A stretch of DNA of 64,000 nucleotides from Alnus glutinosa (GCF_958979055.1 NC_084894.1:3353001-3417000); one strand, 5' to 3'. Shown: positions 45,875 through 59,013, numbered from the stretch's first letter. Numbers and translations are program-made. The notes: generated from the letters alone by a model not told the origin.

Positions 45875-48800
45875 TGAAAATGATATCATTTTTACTAAGC
45901 CTGAGGTAGTTAAAACTGAATTATTAATTCTTTTAGTTGGTTGGTAATGTGGGAGTTAAGAAGGTTACAGCAATAAATGAAGGAAAAGGAAGGACAGAAT
46001 CTCAGATAAATATTATTCGTTAATCCATTTATTGTCATTACAGAGGTCAGGAAGGGATGAGAAACCTTATCTGGGTTATTTTGCAAAGACGCAGCCCAGG
46101 TTAGGTAATTTCTTCCCATACCATAACTAGGTCAATTTTTTTTTGTTTTTTATAATAGATTAAATGTTTATTTGATATTAACTGAAGTCTTGGGGTTGAT
46201 TCCCCCCTTTTATTACTTTTATCTCAAATTATTATATTTGTAATGGAGTTGAGGGGAATTTCTTTTTCTTGCATGGGGTTTTTGTAATGCTCTGAGATGG
46301 TCGTTGGGAGACAAGAGCATATTTATTTAACGAAGAAGAAAAATGGTGTTGCTGATGTGTTCCATTTTGTGGATGAATTATTTTGGGAACAGATAGTGAC
46401 AGGATGTAGGGCATTTGGTTCTTTGATGATGTTAACATTAAATTAACGTTTCTTATTGTCAAAATTGTTGTCCCCCAATAATTTTTTTTTTCTTTCTCTT
46501 TTTCATCTCTGATTGTCCTGCATTTACTTTTCTTCTCATCTTTTTATTTGTTTGTTTCTGTTTCTGCAAGCATGGGAATCTTTGATGAGGTGGATCCTAG
46601 TAGTGGGGTGGTGGGTAGGTGGAAAGTCATTTTATTTGGATTCTTTTTCAATCGTTTTAAAGAGGAGAGGTAGACAAGACATTTTGGATGTGAGACCGCA
46701 TTAGCAGGTAATTTATAATCCCTTGAAGATGAGATGAGATGTGATGTGGAACCTACTTTTGTAAGTACTGGGGGATTTAAGGTATCGAGTACCAGATATG
46801 AATTATGATGCCAACCCACCAATTCCTCTAGTAATTGGTTCTTTATTGGAGTGGAGAACTCGTATTTTCTGATGCAATGTGGGGGCATATTGCTTATCTT
46901 TTAGATTGGGTCTTCTGATTGCTTAGGCATTGATATTAATGTTGCACTTTCATCTCATCTTCTTTTTATTAGGTTGATGTGATAATGCACATTAGTCTTT
47001 AATTTTTTTTATTTTAACAAGAAAAAATTTAAGGACCGATAGGCACTGTCACATTTGTTTAATAGAATTTATTTTTTTCCCTGGCACTATGATCATGGTG
47101 GGAGATACATGCATGGAATCTAAAGCTGTTTGACATCATTTTGAAATATTATTTTAATATTTTTCAGGTTTGTACTAAAAATCATTAATATTTTTACATA
47201 ATCTTATAAATTTATAATTTTTATTCACTATAAGATATAACATAGAAAAACTAGAAGGTCAGTCTTTTGTTGGATGGATTAATATATAAATGCTTATTGA
47301 CAAAGATTTAGTGTTTTGATAATCTATATATAAGCCACTTGTTTGTCTGTCTATTTTTTTAAAGAGACTTTTTGCTTTTTTATGATCACGATGTATCTAA
47401 TCGATTAAAAGGAAGGAAAAAGAAGAGAAACTTACAATAGAATATATCAACTCAATACCTACGGTAAGTCAGTACATGCATGAGGTTGCTCATTAAAATT
47501 TGAGATAATTTGGACAAGTGAATATGAGATACAACTTATGAGACTCATTTGGCCGGATAAGTAGTTTGTCAGCTTAATTTTTATTTGATCAGGTAGATTT
47601 CATAAATAATTTCTCACAATTATTTACCTGAATTCAATAATTCAGACATAATTTAAGAGGATCATGATCTATAGCAAAGGTCACTTCCCTTCTCATGAAG
47701 GGGCATACGGCATAAGGGGGTGGCCTTATCAACGCAAGGAAAGGAGAACATACAAAAGCGTAGAAAAATTATTTTAGGGCACTAGAATTTAACCCATTCT
47801 TATATTTATATATAAAACAACCTGGTTTTGTAGATGTTTTCTGACAAATAGTTGTCCAATGAATTTCATGAATAAATACACTTTAATGCTAAAATGAGGG
47901 GGGGCAGAAAATGGCTTAAGCCATATTTTTCCTTGATTTTAAGAATTATTTTTATGACTATTAATTTTTTTTTTTTAAAAAAAAACATTGTAAAATGCAT
48001 AATCTTTTTAGAAAAATCTTTTAGGTCGAAACAAAAGCAGCCCAATTCGGTTTCAATAGATATCTTTGGGGCCTGCTTTATTATAATTATTTTTTATGTA
48101 TGGCATCCAAGCAATTTATGTCTCCATGGGCATTAGACAAAGCTTATTAAGAAAGATTCCAATGTCAAGCTCCAAGCCAATTTTGTTCCAAATAGTAGTT
48201 TTGACAAAGGCCTTTACAGGTCCAAAATAAATACACGTGTCAGCTGATCGGCCGAAGAACAAAAAAAAAATTGGTAAATGATAAACAATTCGGAGACCAT
48301 ACCAGTTATTATTTTAATCCAAATTATTGGATGCTAATGAGCTCTTCGATTCATCATTTGATGAAGAACAATAATCAAAGGGAGGAGGTTGGGACGGGGT
48401 AAGAATGTTGGTGCTGGATTTGAGATTCGTGCAATTAGCTGCTTATATAGCTACTTATATTGCATGCAATATAGACAGCTAATTGCACCCAATCCCGATC
48501 CGATGGTGCTTGCCTATATGTGAACCCGGCTATGAGCATCACATACATTGAGTTTCCAACTTGATTGTACTATGTATATTATTACATAAATGGTACTTGG
48601 TTTATGTTCAAGATTTGACCCTAATTAAAGCTTCAATTTCTACTTAATGTTGGTGTCAAATCCACCAATGTTTCATCAAAGAAATACCTCTAAATCAAGA
48701 TAATGACTCCATCACAATTTATTAAGATGTCAAAGTCTGTCTTGATTCGTGACCCTAGAAATGACTATGATAATAGATTTTTGTTATCCCCTTCCCAACC

Positions 48801-49180
48801 CAAAATATCATGAATAATGTCTCGCAATTATAGATTATTTCACGACTCATGAGGGGAAATTTTGGTGCTTGATTTTTTATTTTATCAAAAGATGAGAAGA
48901 AGGAAAAGGTAATTTGTAACTAAATAATAGTAAGTGTGAAATATGAAGTATACCTTAAATCGTTGCCTTTTTTGTCCAAAGTAATCTTTGTACGCCTCCA
49001 TTATTTTTTAGGAGGCATACGCTCAATAAAAATTGTTTATGTAAGACTGTTCCTTTGCTTGTAAGTCTTAACACATCTAATTGATTCGTTTTCAATAGTC
49101 ATGAGATGAGATGATCATTTTTTTCTTTTTGTTGATGGATGCTCCTATTAGTATCAAAGCCATAGTCTATGAGGGATGAG
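45875..49180. other. AT-rich spacer without recognised genes
   Basis: Only short frames without domains (for example 46544-46888 and 47894-48136). A short repeat near 47530-47630 (CTTATGAGACTCA...TTTCTCACAATT) resembles 12770-12860 with an inverted middle. A hairpin lies at 48411-48510. Confidence 0.5.
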
Positions 49181-49199
49181 AATATATAGGGATGACCGA

Positions 49200-49660
49200 A
49201 TTTCTTTTCGGTGATACACTAAATAATCACTTTAGGCCTATTTAATCAATCTTTACATAAAAAATGAACAAAGGGCTCCAAGCCTACCACATAGTAGGCA
49301 TCCGAAGGACCTCTACCCTCGGACCATCATCCGAATGGCCTTTACCCTCGTACATTAACCCTCAAACCACCATCTAAAAGGTTTTTGGCTGAAGAACTCT
49401 TTCCATGGGACCTATAACTCTACCATATCACTTCCCAAGGGACCACCCCCATGAAACCTCTTATAAAAAGAGGGCACACTTTCCTAGGTGCACATAATAA
49501 ACTATCTCTTCGGTTTCTCTTTAAGAAATACTATATTGGCTTAAGCATTAGAGGTTTTTCGCCAGTCTTCTTCTAACCAGTGTCACCCTTGTAGCTTTTC
49601 TTTTATTTTGTAGAAGCCTGAATACCAGTACGACCGTCTAAAAATTTGATTCAACACTTC
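49200..49660 (+). mobile_element. LTR fragment or solo LTR (gypsy-like)
   Basis: The stretch AAAAAGAGGGCACACTTTCC, followed by TTGGCTTAAGCATTAGAGG, TTTTTCGCCAGTC and a TTTTATTTTGTAG near the end, has the look of the R/U5 part of plant gypsy LTRs (TATAAA-like box near 49465, then GACTTAAGCATCGGAGG). No second LTR or primer site was seen. Confidence 0.4.
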
Positions 49661-50090
49661 TTATCTCTTACCGTATTTATTTTATGTTTTTTAAAAATTT
49701 ATAATTTATAACTTTTTTAATTTTTTTTTTATAAGTAATAATTTAGAAGTTAATAAGTGATTTGAAATATGAAGTACATTAGGCTAAAATACAATTTTTG
49801 AACAGTAGCAAGTCCAAAACCTAGCTAATCACTACGGCCCACACATTCACCCGAACCCAAATCCACCACCGCTCACAAGTCACAAGTCCACAAAGAGTGA
49901 AAAGGGTAGTGGTAAAGCGACATCGTTTCAATCTTCCCCAACACGTTCAAAAAAATCCCCATCTCTAGGTAAAGGCATTCCCCCATTTGTTCATCCTCTC
50001 AAACTCAAACACAAGAGCTTGTTTGAAGCGCGAATAAGGAAAACACGCAAAGATCCAACTGGGTTGCTTTCCACAGCATATACCAACAAC

Positions 50091-53000
50091 ATGTTCTACA
50101 GAGGGTAAGTGACTTTTTTTCCTCAAGATCTTATTTTTCAAAGTTATTGTCTTTTCTTATTTTCTTCTTACTTTTTTGTTCTAGGATTTAGATTTGTATG
50201 TTATTGTTGGTTCTTTTTTTGTTTATGAAGTTGCTGTGAGAGTTGGGTTTGTTAATTAACCTCATTTCTTGCTCATTTCTTGGTTTTTTCCGTTTCGATG
50301 TGTCTTATTAAGTCTGATTGACGGTCTGTTCGAAACTATCTTTTATGGGTATCTGTTTCAAGGAAGAACTGGGCCATCGATGAACTGTTAGCTACTTTTG
50401 TAGCATACCCAGATGCTCACGCGAACACTTTTTTTTAAAAAAATATATATATATTTATGTTCCTATGTCCGTTTTCACGTGTTTCCAAGATTAAAAAAGA
50501 AAATGAAAGGTTTAATTGCTGAAGTTGTGCTAAATGTAATGTTTTCTGATTGTTAAAAATGTTAGTACTTTTGTATTTTCACAAGGGAATTTCACTTTCA
50601 TTCACTTCAAAAAAGTAGAATCGTGAGGGAATTATGTTATTGAAACGTGTGCGCAGTTATTGGGAATTTAGTTAGATTCAATGGGAAGCCAGTGGTTTTT
50701 GAATCAAATGGCATCTCTTCCTCCCATAAATTGGGGGGTCATGAGTTTTATACCACAGGTATGCGCGGTTGTATTTGCCCATTGAAAAAACCAGTTAGGT
50801 TTTTGGGGGAAGCAATGCTTGCACGCCACCTTAATTCTCTTCGGTGATAGCTTGGCCTACGATTGTATGCTACAAGCATTACTATTTTTGCTTTCTTAAG
50901 TCTTAATAATCTTGGAAAAGAATAAGACTCTAGAGAAAAGGATGTGTACTGGTACTTAAAAAAAATGGTAGAGAACTTTTTTATTTTATTTATTCATTTA
51001 TTTTTTACTAGTGCAAATGCCAATACTAACACCCCTAAGAGCCTTTTGGATAATAGAACCCTACAGTCCATGTGACTGAAATCACTGAAACTTCAATAAG
51101 TGAATTTTTTATTCACCAGAACAAAGATGTGAGAGCATATTTTCATTATTTACATTGTTGCACTATATGTCTAGTCTTAAGGTGGTAGTCCTTTCTAGGG
51201 TTATTTTATACAATGGCTTTCTTTCTTCCTTTTTTTGGGGAAAAATAAAATTTAGTCCTTAGGTTGCGATTTTAATTCAATCACTGAGTTTTCAATTTCG
51301 ACAATTAGGTCCTTCGGTTTTCCTTTGGCTTCAAACAAGTCCCTCCGTCAATCTACCATCTAATTATTTAACAATGTGCCCCATCAAACCAATCAATTGT
51401 TGCCACATGGCTCTCATTTGAGATGTTATGGGCCAACTGTACGTGCCATGTGACATTTCTTTTAAATAAAAAAAATTATAGAACAAATTTTGAGAGAGAG
51501 AGAGAGAGAGAGGTGGTCAGTCACCCCTAACTAGTGAGGGGGGGCGACTGCCCCTCGGTGAGGAGAAAGGGTGATCACCCCTCACAGGAGAGAGACCACC
51601 ATCCCCTCAGTGAGGGAAGGTTGCCCCTCAAAGGGGTGGCTGACCACCTTTTTTTTTTTTTTTTTTCCTAATATATATATATATAGGGTATATTTGTAAT
51701 TTAAATTAAATGTACCACGCAATACGTGCACTTGGTGTATGGCGTATCAAACGAGAGTCACATGGTATCAATTGATTGGTCTAACATAGCACAACTTTAA
51801 TTAGTTGGACACTAGGTTGACAGATTGAGCTATTTGAAACTAGAGGAAAACCTACATACTTAATTGTCGAAATTGGGAAATCAGGGATTAAATTGAAATC
51901 GCGCGAAAACCTAGGGAGTAAATTTGATATTCCCCCTTTTTCTTTTTGTCAACGGGGGGAGGGGGCAGGTTAAATAAGAAATGCACAAGGGACCCAAATA
52001 TTTGTGAGCAGGTAGTTCCTTGCTTCAGCAGTATTCTATTGTTATCCATCAACCTTGTTGCACTCTGGAAAAAACTAAATTGGAAATATGAGGAGCACTG
52101 CACTGTGGTGTCTTGGATAGACTATTTCATATAAAAATTTATGAAGACTTGGGATTGCCTCAGATTTGGTTTAGCAAATATTTTCAACTTGGAAAGGGAG
52201 TGACCTCAATCATGGGGTAGCTAAGATGAGGGTGCATTCCTCTTTTTTTGAGATAAGGCAGGTTTTGGTTAGTATAACTCCAGTCTTCCTCTATTTTATG
52301 ACAATGGTGTTGTCGGGTAACCCTTAGGAGCACTCAATCTTGGTATTATTTTTCTAAATCTTTGGTTTGCACCCTCTTTTCTTTCCTCCGTGCTATTGTC
52401 TACCTGCAGATCCATGAAAGATCTGCATTCAAATGCATCTAAACAAAAACAAACTTTTCTTCCTTACTGAATACTGGTGAGATACATTAACTTACTTTTT
52501 TGGTGCACACTAATCATAGATACATGGATGCATTTTCAGTCAGCCAAACAGGCTTTGATACTCTTTAGACTCCTCCCCTGTCAACTTAGTTTGTTTGTTG
52601 ACGGAAATAAGCTGTTAGAATTACTTTTCATGGTAAAGGTATCACAATAATATCTGGAGAAATTCAAAGACAACTTAAATAGCTACGTATGCTTTGATGA
52701 GCACATTAATACAGTAGAAGTAAGGGACCGAACCTAGCTACTACAAATGTAGGTTGTTCAGTTTAAAAATATTACTAGAAAAGCAACCTCCTGAGACGAT
52801 GTGCACCAGCACATGGCTGCTTAGACCTCAACTTGCATAGAAGAGAATGATGGTATTTTAATCCAAGAACTCGGTTAGCATGCAAATATACACTCAAACA
52901 CTCAGACCAATTGTTGAGCAAATTAAAAGATGCAGGGGGCGCTATTGGTTGGGGACTGAGAAAACTCAATATTGCCAGCTTTAGAGGCCAGTGGTTATGG

Positions 53001-54120
53001 GTTGGATGAAGTTAAAACATTTAGGTTTCATCTGGTTGTGAGGAAGATTAGGTGAAAGAACAGAAAATGGTTGAAGATGAAATTTTCTTTGGCCAAATAA
53101 AAATAGAAATGATTACTGATACAGTTGAATAAATTTTTCTTTTTTTTAAAAAATAAAAAATAAAAAACAAGAAAACCTGGTAAATTAACGGCACCCCCTT
53201 GAATTAGGAGCTGTGGCCGCTCATCCACCACCCCATTTTCAACGGTGTGGAAGCGCCATTTGGACTACTGTTTAACAAAGTAGTGTTGATTCGTTTCATG
53301 CATGGATTATTGACAAGTTGTCTTTTCTGTTGTCTACATGGATATTGCAAACAGCAGTAAATTTCCTGATGGTGGTGACGGGCGTGAAATGGGTCCAAAA
53401 CGTCAGCGGGTAGTTGATCAGGGATCTTCATTCTATGGAAGTACCCCTGGTTCAAGTTTTATGTACAATGCATCTCCTTATACCTATGTCAACCAATCTC
53501 CGCCTTTCCCTGTTGTCCGACTTCGTGGTCTTCCTTTTGATTGCACAGAAATTGATGTTGCTGAGTTCTTCCATGGTCTGGACATAGTTGATATTCTTTT
53601 TGTCCATAATGGTGGCAAGTTCTCTGGGGAAGCTTTTTGTGTTTTGGGGTATCCTCTTCAGGTTGATTTTGCCCTTCAAAGGAATAGGCAGAACTTGGGC
53701 AGGAGATATGTTGAGGTTTTCAGAAGTAAGAGGCAGGAATACTACAAGGCAATAGCAAAGGAAGTTTCAGATACTCATGGTGGTTCACCGCACCGAAGGG
53801 TCCAAAGGGCTAAATCTTATGATGAGGGAAAGGAGTCAGCTGAGCACACAGGGGTGTTGCGGTTGAGGGGATTGCCATTTTCTGCTGGCAAGGATGATAT
53901 AATGGAGTTCTTTAAAGATTTTGTTTTTTCAGAAGATGCAATTCATCTTACAATGAACTCTGAGGGAAGGCCTACTGGAGAAGCATTTGTGGAGTTTCCA
54001 AGCGCAGAAGATTCAAAAGCAGCCATGGTTAAAGATAGGATGACCCTTGGGAGTCGATATATAGAGTTGTTTCCGTCCTCTCAGGGGGAGTTGGATGAAG
54101 CAGTTTCTAGAGGGAGGTGA
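50091..54120 (+). CDS. hnRNP H/F-like RNA-binding protein with two RRMs
   Basis: Two exons: 50091-50104 (ATG TTC TAC AGA GG) and 53358-54120, joined across a GTAAGT donor and CAGCAG acceptor to give MFYRGKFPDGGDGREMGPKR and 258 residues in all. RRM1 lies at about residues 57-135 (VVRLRGLPFDCTEIDVAEFF; GEAFCVLGY) and RRM2 at about 170-245 (GVLRLRGLPFSAGKDDIMEF; GEAFVEF; GSRYIELFPSS). This is the quasi-RRM type of hnRNP H/F and its plant relatives (At5g66010-like), which bind G-rich RNA in splicing. The tail ends AVSRGR, as in relatives. An ATG at 53338 in the same frame would give MDIANSSK instead, but that lies in the intron by this model. The 3.25-kb intron holds a MITE. Confidence 0.88.
51237..51936. 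mobile_element. MULE-type MITE (~700 bp) with ~105-bp inverted ends in the hnRNP intron
   Basis: The left arm (GGGGAAAAATAAAATTTAGT...AATTTCGACAATTAGGTCC) and the right arm read inward (GGGGAATATCAAATTTACTC...AATTTCGACAATTAAG) match over about 105 bp. The centre has (GA)n (51493-51512) and a palindromic GC-rich block (51515-51650) bounded by GTGGTCAGTCACCCC and GGGGTGGCTGACCACC. Confidence 0.7.
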
Positions 54121-54793
54121 CTTCTTATTGGACCTTTTCTTTAATCTGTTATTTTGTACCTTTATGATATTAACTTTGTCTTATCGTCTACGAATTTTGC
54201 TTTAGTAGTTTCGCTTTTTGAAGTCAGAAGGTACCTTCACATTGTTGTTTGAGAACATTTTCTTTCAATTTATGTTTGGAACTAAATATTAGAAGCTATG
54301 CATACTTAGATTGTATATCTACTTCATTTTTGCTTGTTAACTAGTATTTGACCATGGCTTCACAAAGGGGCGGATTGCTTGAAAATGCACAAGATAAAAT
54401 GGCCCTGGATGTAATGCCATCATCTTTATGGAGGGGAACCTAGCTTCTAGTCAAATTGTTGTGGAGTTTCTGAGTTCTTTGCATATATCTCTACCAGTTG
54501 GTTTAGGCATAAGATGGGTTCTCTGCCTTCGCTTGTTTTGTTCAGGTTCTTATGATGTTTACTTAGGTAAAAAGGTTTACTAACCTTGGCATTAAACTAT
54601 ATTGGTGCCTCATGTCAACATTTACAATAAGTTTCAGGGAGCTGGTTGTTGCACAAGGTAATATTCTGTTTTATGCCATGAAATTGTTATGCTAGTTTTG
54701 GCAGAGAACACCTATATGCTTTGTGCTGAACCTGGCAAGACTCAGGATCTTTTCTCCTGACTACCATAATTCAATTTAAAAATTGTGAAACAC

Positions 54794-54985
54794 TGGATTG
54801 GGATTCCTTGCAATTGATTGTCCGAATTTTCCTCGCAAAGAGGGCAAGTGCAGTGCTCATCTGCCCAGAGTAAGTAGGTCCCACATCTCGGGTTGCTCTA
54901 GAAAAGTGGACCTCTCCACCTGGTTTTGTTTGTAGGGGCTGCCTGAATTGCACGCAATTTGGACAACCAATTGGAAGGATCCTTA
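54794..54985. mobile_element. Short MITE with ~33-bp inverted ends
   Basis: The left end GGATTCCTTGCAATTGATTG and the right end read inward, GGATCCTTCCAATTGGTTG, pair over about 33 bp (TTGTCCRAATT continues both). It lies downstream of the hnRNP gene; the 3' region 54121-54790 shows no other feature. Confidence 0.5.
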
Positions 54986-55197
54986 TTCTAAAACACTAAA
55001 TTTGAATTGTAAACTCCTTTTTAGACTTTTTTTTTTTGGCCGGACAATGCAATTTTGCGTTAAGGCATTCATTTTACACATAACTTGAAGAATTTAACAA
55101 TAGTTCCATTTAAAACTTTTTTTTTTGGATGAACCATTTCATAGGACATATTTGATTTTACAGATCTAATGAAGTATATACTGACACGGGTAATACT

Positions 55198-55330
55198 TGG
55201 GAGAAGCATTTTTTTCAAAATTCATCCGGAACAAATGCTTCTCCATGACACACTTGTAATTATAGTAATTACAAGTGTACCATGGAAAAGCACTATTTCC
55301 GGACGAATTCTGGAAATAGTGCTTCTCCGT
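55198..55330. mobile_element. Fold-back MITE (near-perfect hairpin)
   Basis: GGAGAAGCATTTTTTTCAAA...ACACTTGTAATTAT and its inverted partner TAATTACAAGTGT...AGTGCTTCTCC pair over about 65 bp with a loop of a few bases. An imperfect flank repeat, GTAATACT / GTAACACT, may be the target duplication. 55331-56910 is AT-rich spacer with only short frames. Confidence 0.6.
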
Positions 55331-56912
55331 AACACTGCCCATACTTACACATGGTAACTATATTTTAAATGACGTGACACTACATATACCGTTAGATTGA
55401 TACAATAAAATCTGAATCACGAAAAATAACCCATCTTTTTTCACTTCAAAATGGAGAGAATCTCATTTCCTGGCTTCCGAAAAGAAGACCATTATTATTG
55501 ATTTTTTTTTTACAAAGGTTCTGATAATTGTAATTAATGTCATCAAGGTCGTTACTTGTTATGACCAAATCCCCATGAATTTAAAATGTTGTGTTTGTGA
55601 AATCTGAATGTTATTGAAATACTAAAATCAGAATACTATTTTAACTCAATTCTCCCATTTAACTCCCCCTGGCCCCTATATCTATGTAAAGGGTAATTAT
55701 ATATTCCTCCTGTTCAAAATGTATTTTGTTGGACTCAGCTGTTTAGCAGCTCTTTCAAGCTTGTTTATTATTATTCTGAAAAGGTTAATTTTGTGCCAAA
55801 GTTTCAGCTTACACAATTTGGTCATTAACTGGTCATACATATTCAAGAATCGTAAACGTAGGAGCTGATATCGGTCCATCATTTGATAGGCTTGTAGCTT
55901 TTTAAATTAAAAAGAAAAAGAAAAAGAAAAAGAAATCATAATCCTAAAGTTTCACACTTTAGTATAAGCAAAATATGAAGGTTCCAAGGAGATCCCTCCA
56001 AATATTCCATCATAAATTTAGGCTGTTCATTCATAATGGATTGTTTTAATTGAACTATTTCCATCACTCGGGGTTATCCGACCTTCCACTCACTTTCAAA
56101 GGGATAGTCGGTCACCCTAAATTAAACTATCCCCTCCAATGATAAAACAATAGCCGACATTTTTAAAGATGGTTTGATTGCTCATATGGTTACTATGCTG
56201 TTTAATTTGAATGAACAACTTAGATTTATAGAATTACAGGCTCTTTAATTCTAAAAGATTATAAGGGATCTCAATCTAGAAGCATTTTATATGAGTATAA
56301 CTTATCAATAATTTTCAATTCGGCCTATAAAATTGACATCTATTTTAGAATATGTAATTATCACATGATTTTTTAATAGAATTAACAGAAATTGAAAGAA
56401 AATTCTTGAACCCAATTTACAGGAAGACTTTGTTAATCAATAATTTAGAATTGTTGTAAAACAAATTTAAAACCTAATCAATTAAACTAATAAGTCCACA
56501 TAGCCGAAAGATGTGATGTTATCATACGACTTATTTAAAAAGAGAGGGAAAAAAAGTCTGAGATAAATTAAGCCCCCATTGACCCAAGTTGTGGATTACT
56601 GAGCTAATTAAGCTCAAACAATTAATACTTTTTTGTCATTTGTCAACCTGTGGATTACTGAGCCACGTGCATGAATAGTGAACCCCTTGGGAATCCCATG
56701 AAGAGTGTCTGAAATTTTAAACTAAAAACGAGGGGATCAGAATTCAGACCAAACCCTAAAATCAATTAAAAATGTCTGACCAGGTGAAGCTAAGAAATAG
56801 GGAATAGGGCCACCTGACACAACACTTATGGCCCTTCTCTTTCAAATAAGGGAGATAGTTCAATCACACAAAAAAAATAAAAAAAAAAATATATATATAT
56901 ATATATATATTA

Positions 56913-57875
56913 GAGCATTCTTAGCAGCTTCCCTTCCCTTTTCATCTATTTTTCTTATACATATGGAACAAAAGCACTTTTTGCTTCCCAATAAAAAAAA
57001 AACTCCACAGCAGCTTCATTTCATTTTTCACTATATCATTAAAATATTAATTTATACTTTTTCTTTTTCTTTTTTTATTAATTTCTTTTCTTCTTTTCTC
57101 TCTCCCTCTCTCGTTTTCTCCGTCCTCACACCCACGCCCAAACTTCATCTTTCTCAATCTGTCACACCAAAACCGCCATCATAGGCGGGCTTTCCGTCCA
57201 GGGCTTCGGCAATTAAGCAGCTAGTCGTCCAGGGGTCTCCGGCAGTAAGGATGGTGCTCGTCATCGACCCAAATGATGGGCTGTGCTCGTCACAGTCCCA
57301 AATCAGTTGGCCATGCGTCACCTACATCGGCCGAGGCGGGGCTGGTGGGTCTAGGATTTTCGTGACCGGAAGGCATCGGAGGAGGCGAAGGTTGCAGAGA
57401 GGTGGGCATGGTGGTCTGGGCGAAGAAGAAGAACTGACGGCCATTGTAGTTTGGACGAAACGACCATGGTGGGTTTGGACGAAGAAAAAAAAAAAAAAAG
57501 AATGAAGAAGAAGGTTGCAGAGAGGTGGCCATGGTGGTCTGGGCGAAAAAGAAGAACTTACGGCCATTGTTGGTTTGGACGAAACGGCCATGGTGGGTTT
57601 GGGCGAAGAAAAATAAAAAAAAATAAAAAAAAAAAAAAGAATGAAGAAGAAGAAAGGAGATGAGGCAGACGTGAGAGGAGAGAGAGTTTTTTTTAAGATT
57701 ATAAAATAAGATGGGAAGTAAACAGTAGTTCCCAAAGCATTAGGAAGAACTGTTCACTTCCCAGGGAATGGAAAAGGGAAGGGAAGCTGCTGTGGTTTAG
57801 TTTTTATGACTTTTTTAAAATTTTCCCTAAAATGTAGGGAAGGGAACCCATGTAAGGAAGCTGCTAGTAATGCTC
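56913..57875. mobile_element. PIF/Harbinger-type non-autonomous element with duplicated GC-rich interior
   Basis: The ends are GAGCATTCTTAGCAGCTTCC and, read inward, GAGCATTACTAGCAGCTTCC, flanked by TTA at 56910-56912 and 57876-57878. Inside, about 57390-57511 and 57512-57650 are two copies of a ~120-bp unit (GTTGCAGAGAGGTGG-CATGG; GGTCTGGGCGAA-AAGAAG), each ending in an A-rich run. Open frames there follow the repeat and have no domain. Confidence 0.8.
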
Positions 57876-57879
57876 TTAG

Positions 57880-58170
57880 GAGATGCTTTAAGTGGTCAAT
57901 GTAATGAAGTCCTGTGAGCCCATTTAGAACAGATTTGAACAACTAGCGAAGGATATCTGAAGAGTGTTTACTTTGTTTTCCAGTTGGGAGATTGGTCATG
58001 TCAAATGAGAGTGTAATCGAGCAGCTCATATTTTGGTAAAAGAGACAGTTCGATATGTTTGTAATAAGACCTGGCGGGAGGTCACTCCACATTGTATCTA
58101 TGATACTGTTATGCCATAACTAAATGTTTTACGATGTTGATCTTTGATCAATAATATTAATTTTTTTTTT
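57880..58170 (+). pseudogene. LINE-type RNase H remnant next to a Harbinger insertion
   Basis: One frame reads VVNVMKSCEPI, stop, NRFEQLAKDI, stop, RVFTLFSSWEIGHVK, stop, ECNRAAHILVKETVRYVCNK and ends DTVMP at TAA 58117-58119. FSSWxIxHVxRExNRAAHxL is the C-terminal part of the RNase H found in plant LINEs and related proteins. An AATAATATTAATTTTTTTTT tail follows. It starts right after the Harbinger element; the upstream part of the domain was not found on the other side. Confidence 0.6.
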
Positions 58171-58584
58171 AAAAAAAAGGATATAAGTTATGCTATAAAT
58201 ACGAAAGAGTTCTTATGAGATTTATCTATCCGACTAGATGTCGAGTAATCCATTCCTATTTAAATAAGTAAATTCTTATAAAATTTACATATCCAACCCT
58301 TTTTATAAAGACACTTTTACATTTATCGGTAACTCCTCAATTTTGTTTGTCTTCTGACTCTTCTCTGTTTTTAGCTTCTTTATTCTCATAAATAATTTTT
58401 TCCTTTCCTAGGCTGATAAGGAGTTATTAACTACTAAGTATAACCGTCCCTGATCAGCTCAGGCTGCAAGTAGTCCTGCCTGGCCTGATTATTCCTAATC
58501 TATATAATCCCTAGGATGCACAAACTTTTGAAATATATTGATTATTCTCTCTTTGGCTCTAGAGTTTTCCTTGGTTTAGCGGTT

Positions 58585-58810
58585 TTAAGAGTACGTTTTG
58601 AAAAATAGTGACTTCAAAGTATATTTAATGATAGTATAATTTTTAAAAATGTAGTTAAGTGTTTGATAAAATTTATATAATATGTTTTTAAAAATACTCA
58701 TTTTAAAAATTATGCGTTTTTAAAAATGCACCCATTTGCTTGCTGCACAAAAACGAGACAATTTTTTTTGTGATTTTGTTTAAAAATGTGTTTGGTCTGC
58801 AAAATCGCAA
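58585..58810. repeat. Second copy of the 36905-37215 repeat family
   Basis: GTTTTTAAAAATRC and AGTTAAGTGTTTGATAAAAT strings, and a GTGATTTTGTTTAAAAATGTG near the right side, are shared with 36905-37215. An (AAT)n microsatellite lies at about 58985-59013. The rest of 58171-59250 is AT-rich without genes. Confidence 0.35.
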
Positions 58811-58981
58811 GGTAGGCCAAAAGCACTCCCAATCTAATATGTGCCAGTTTCTTATAAATAGAAGACCCATGTACTATTTGTATTTAGACAAAGAGTAATG
58901 CTAGAAATTGACCATATTTTTATCTCACAATTATTCTACAATACTAATGCGGTAGTTCTTAGCAACCTTTATATCAATCAT

Positions 58982-59013
<32 letters not shown>

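Noticed and set aside
57251..57735. Overlapping frames on both strands
   Set aside because: Arise from the duplicated unit and A-rich runs inside the Harbinger element.
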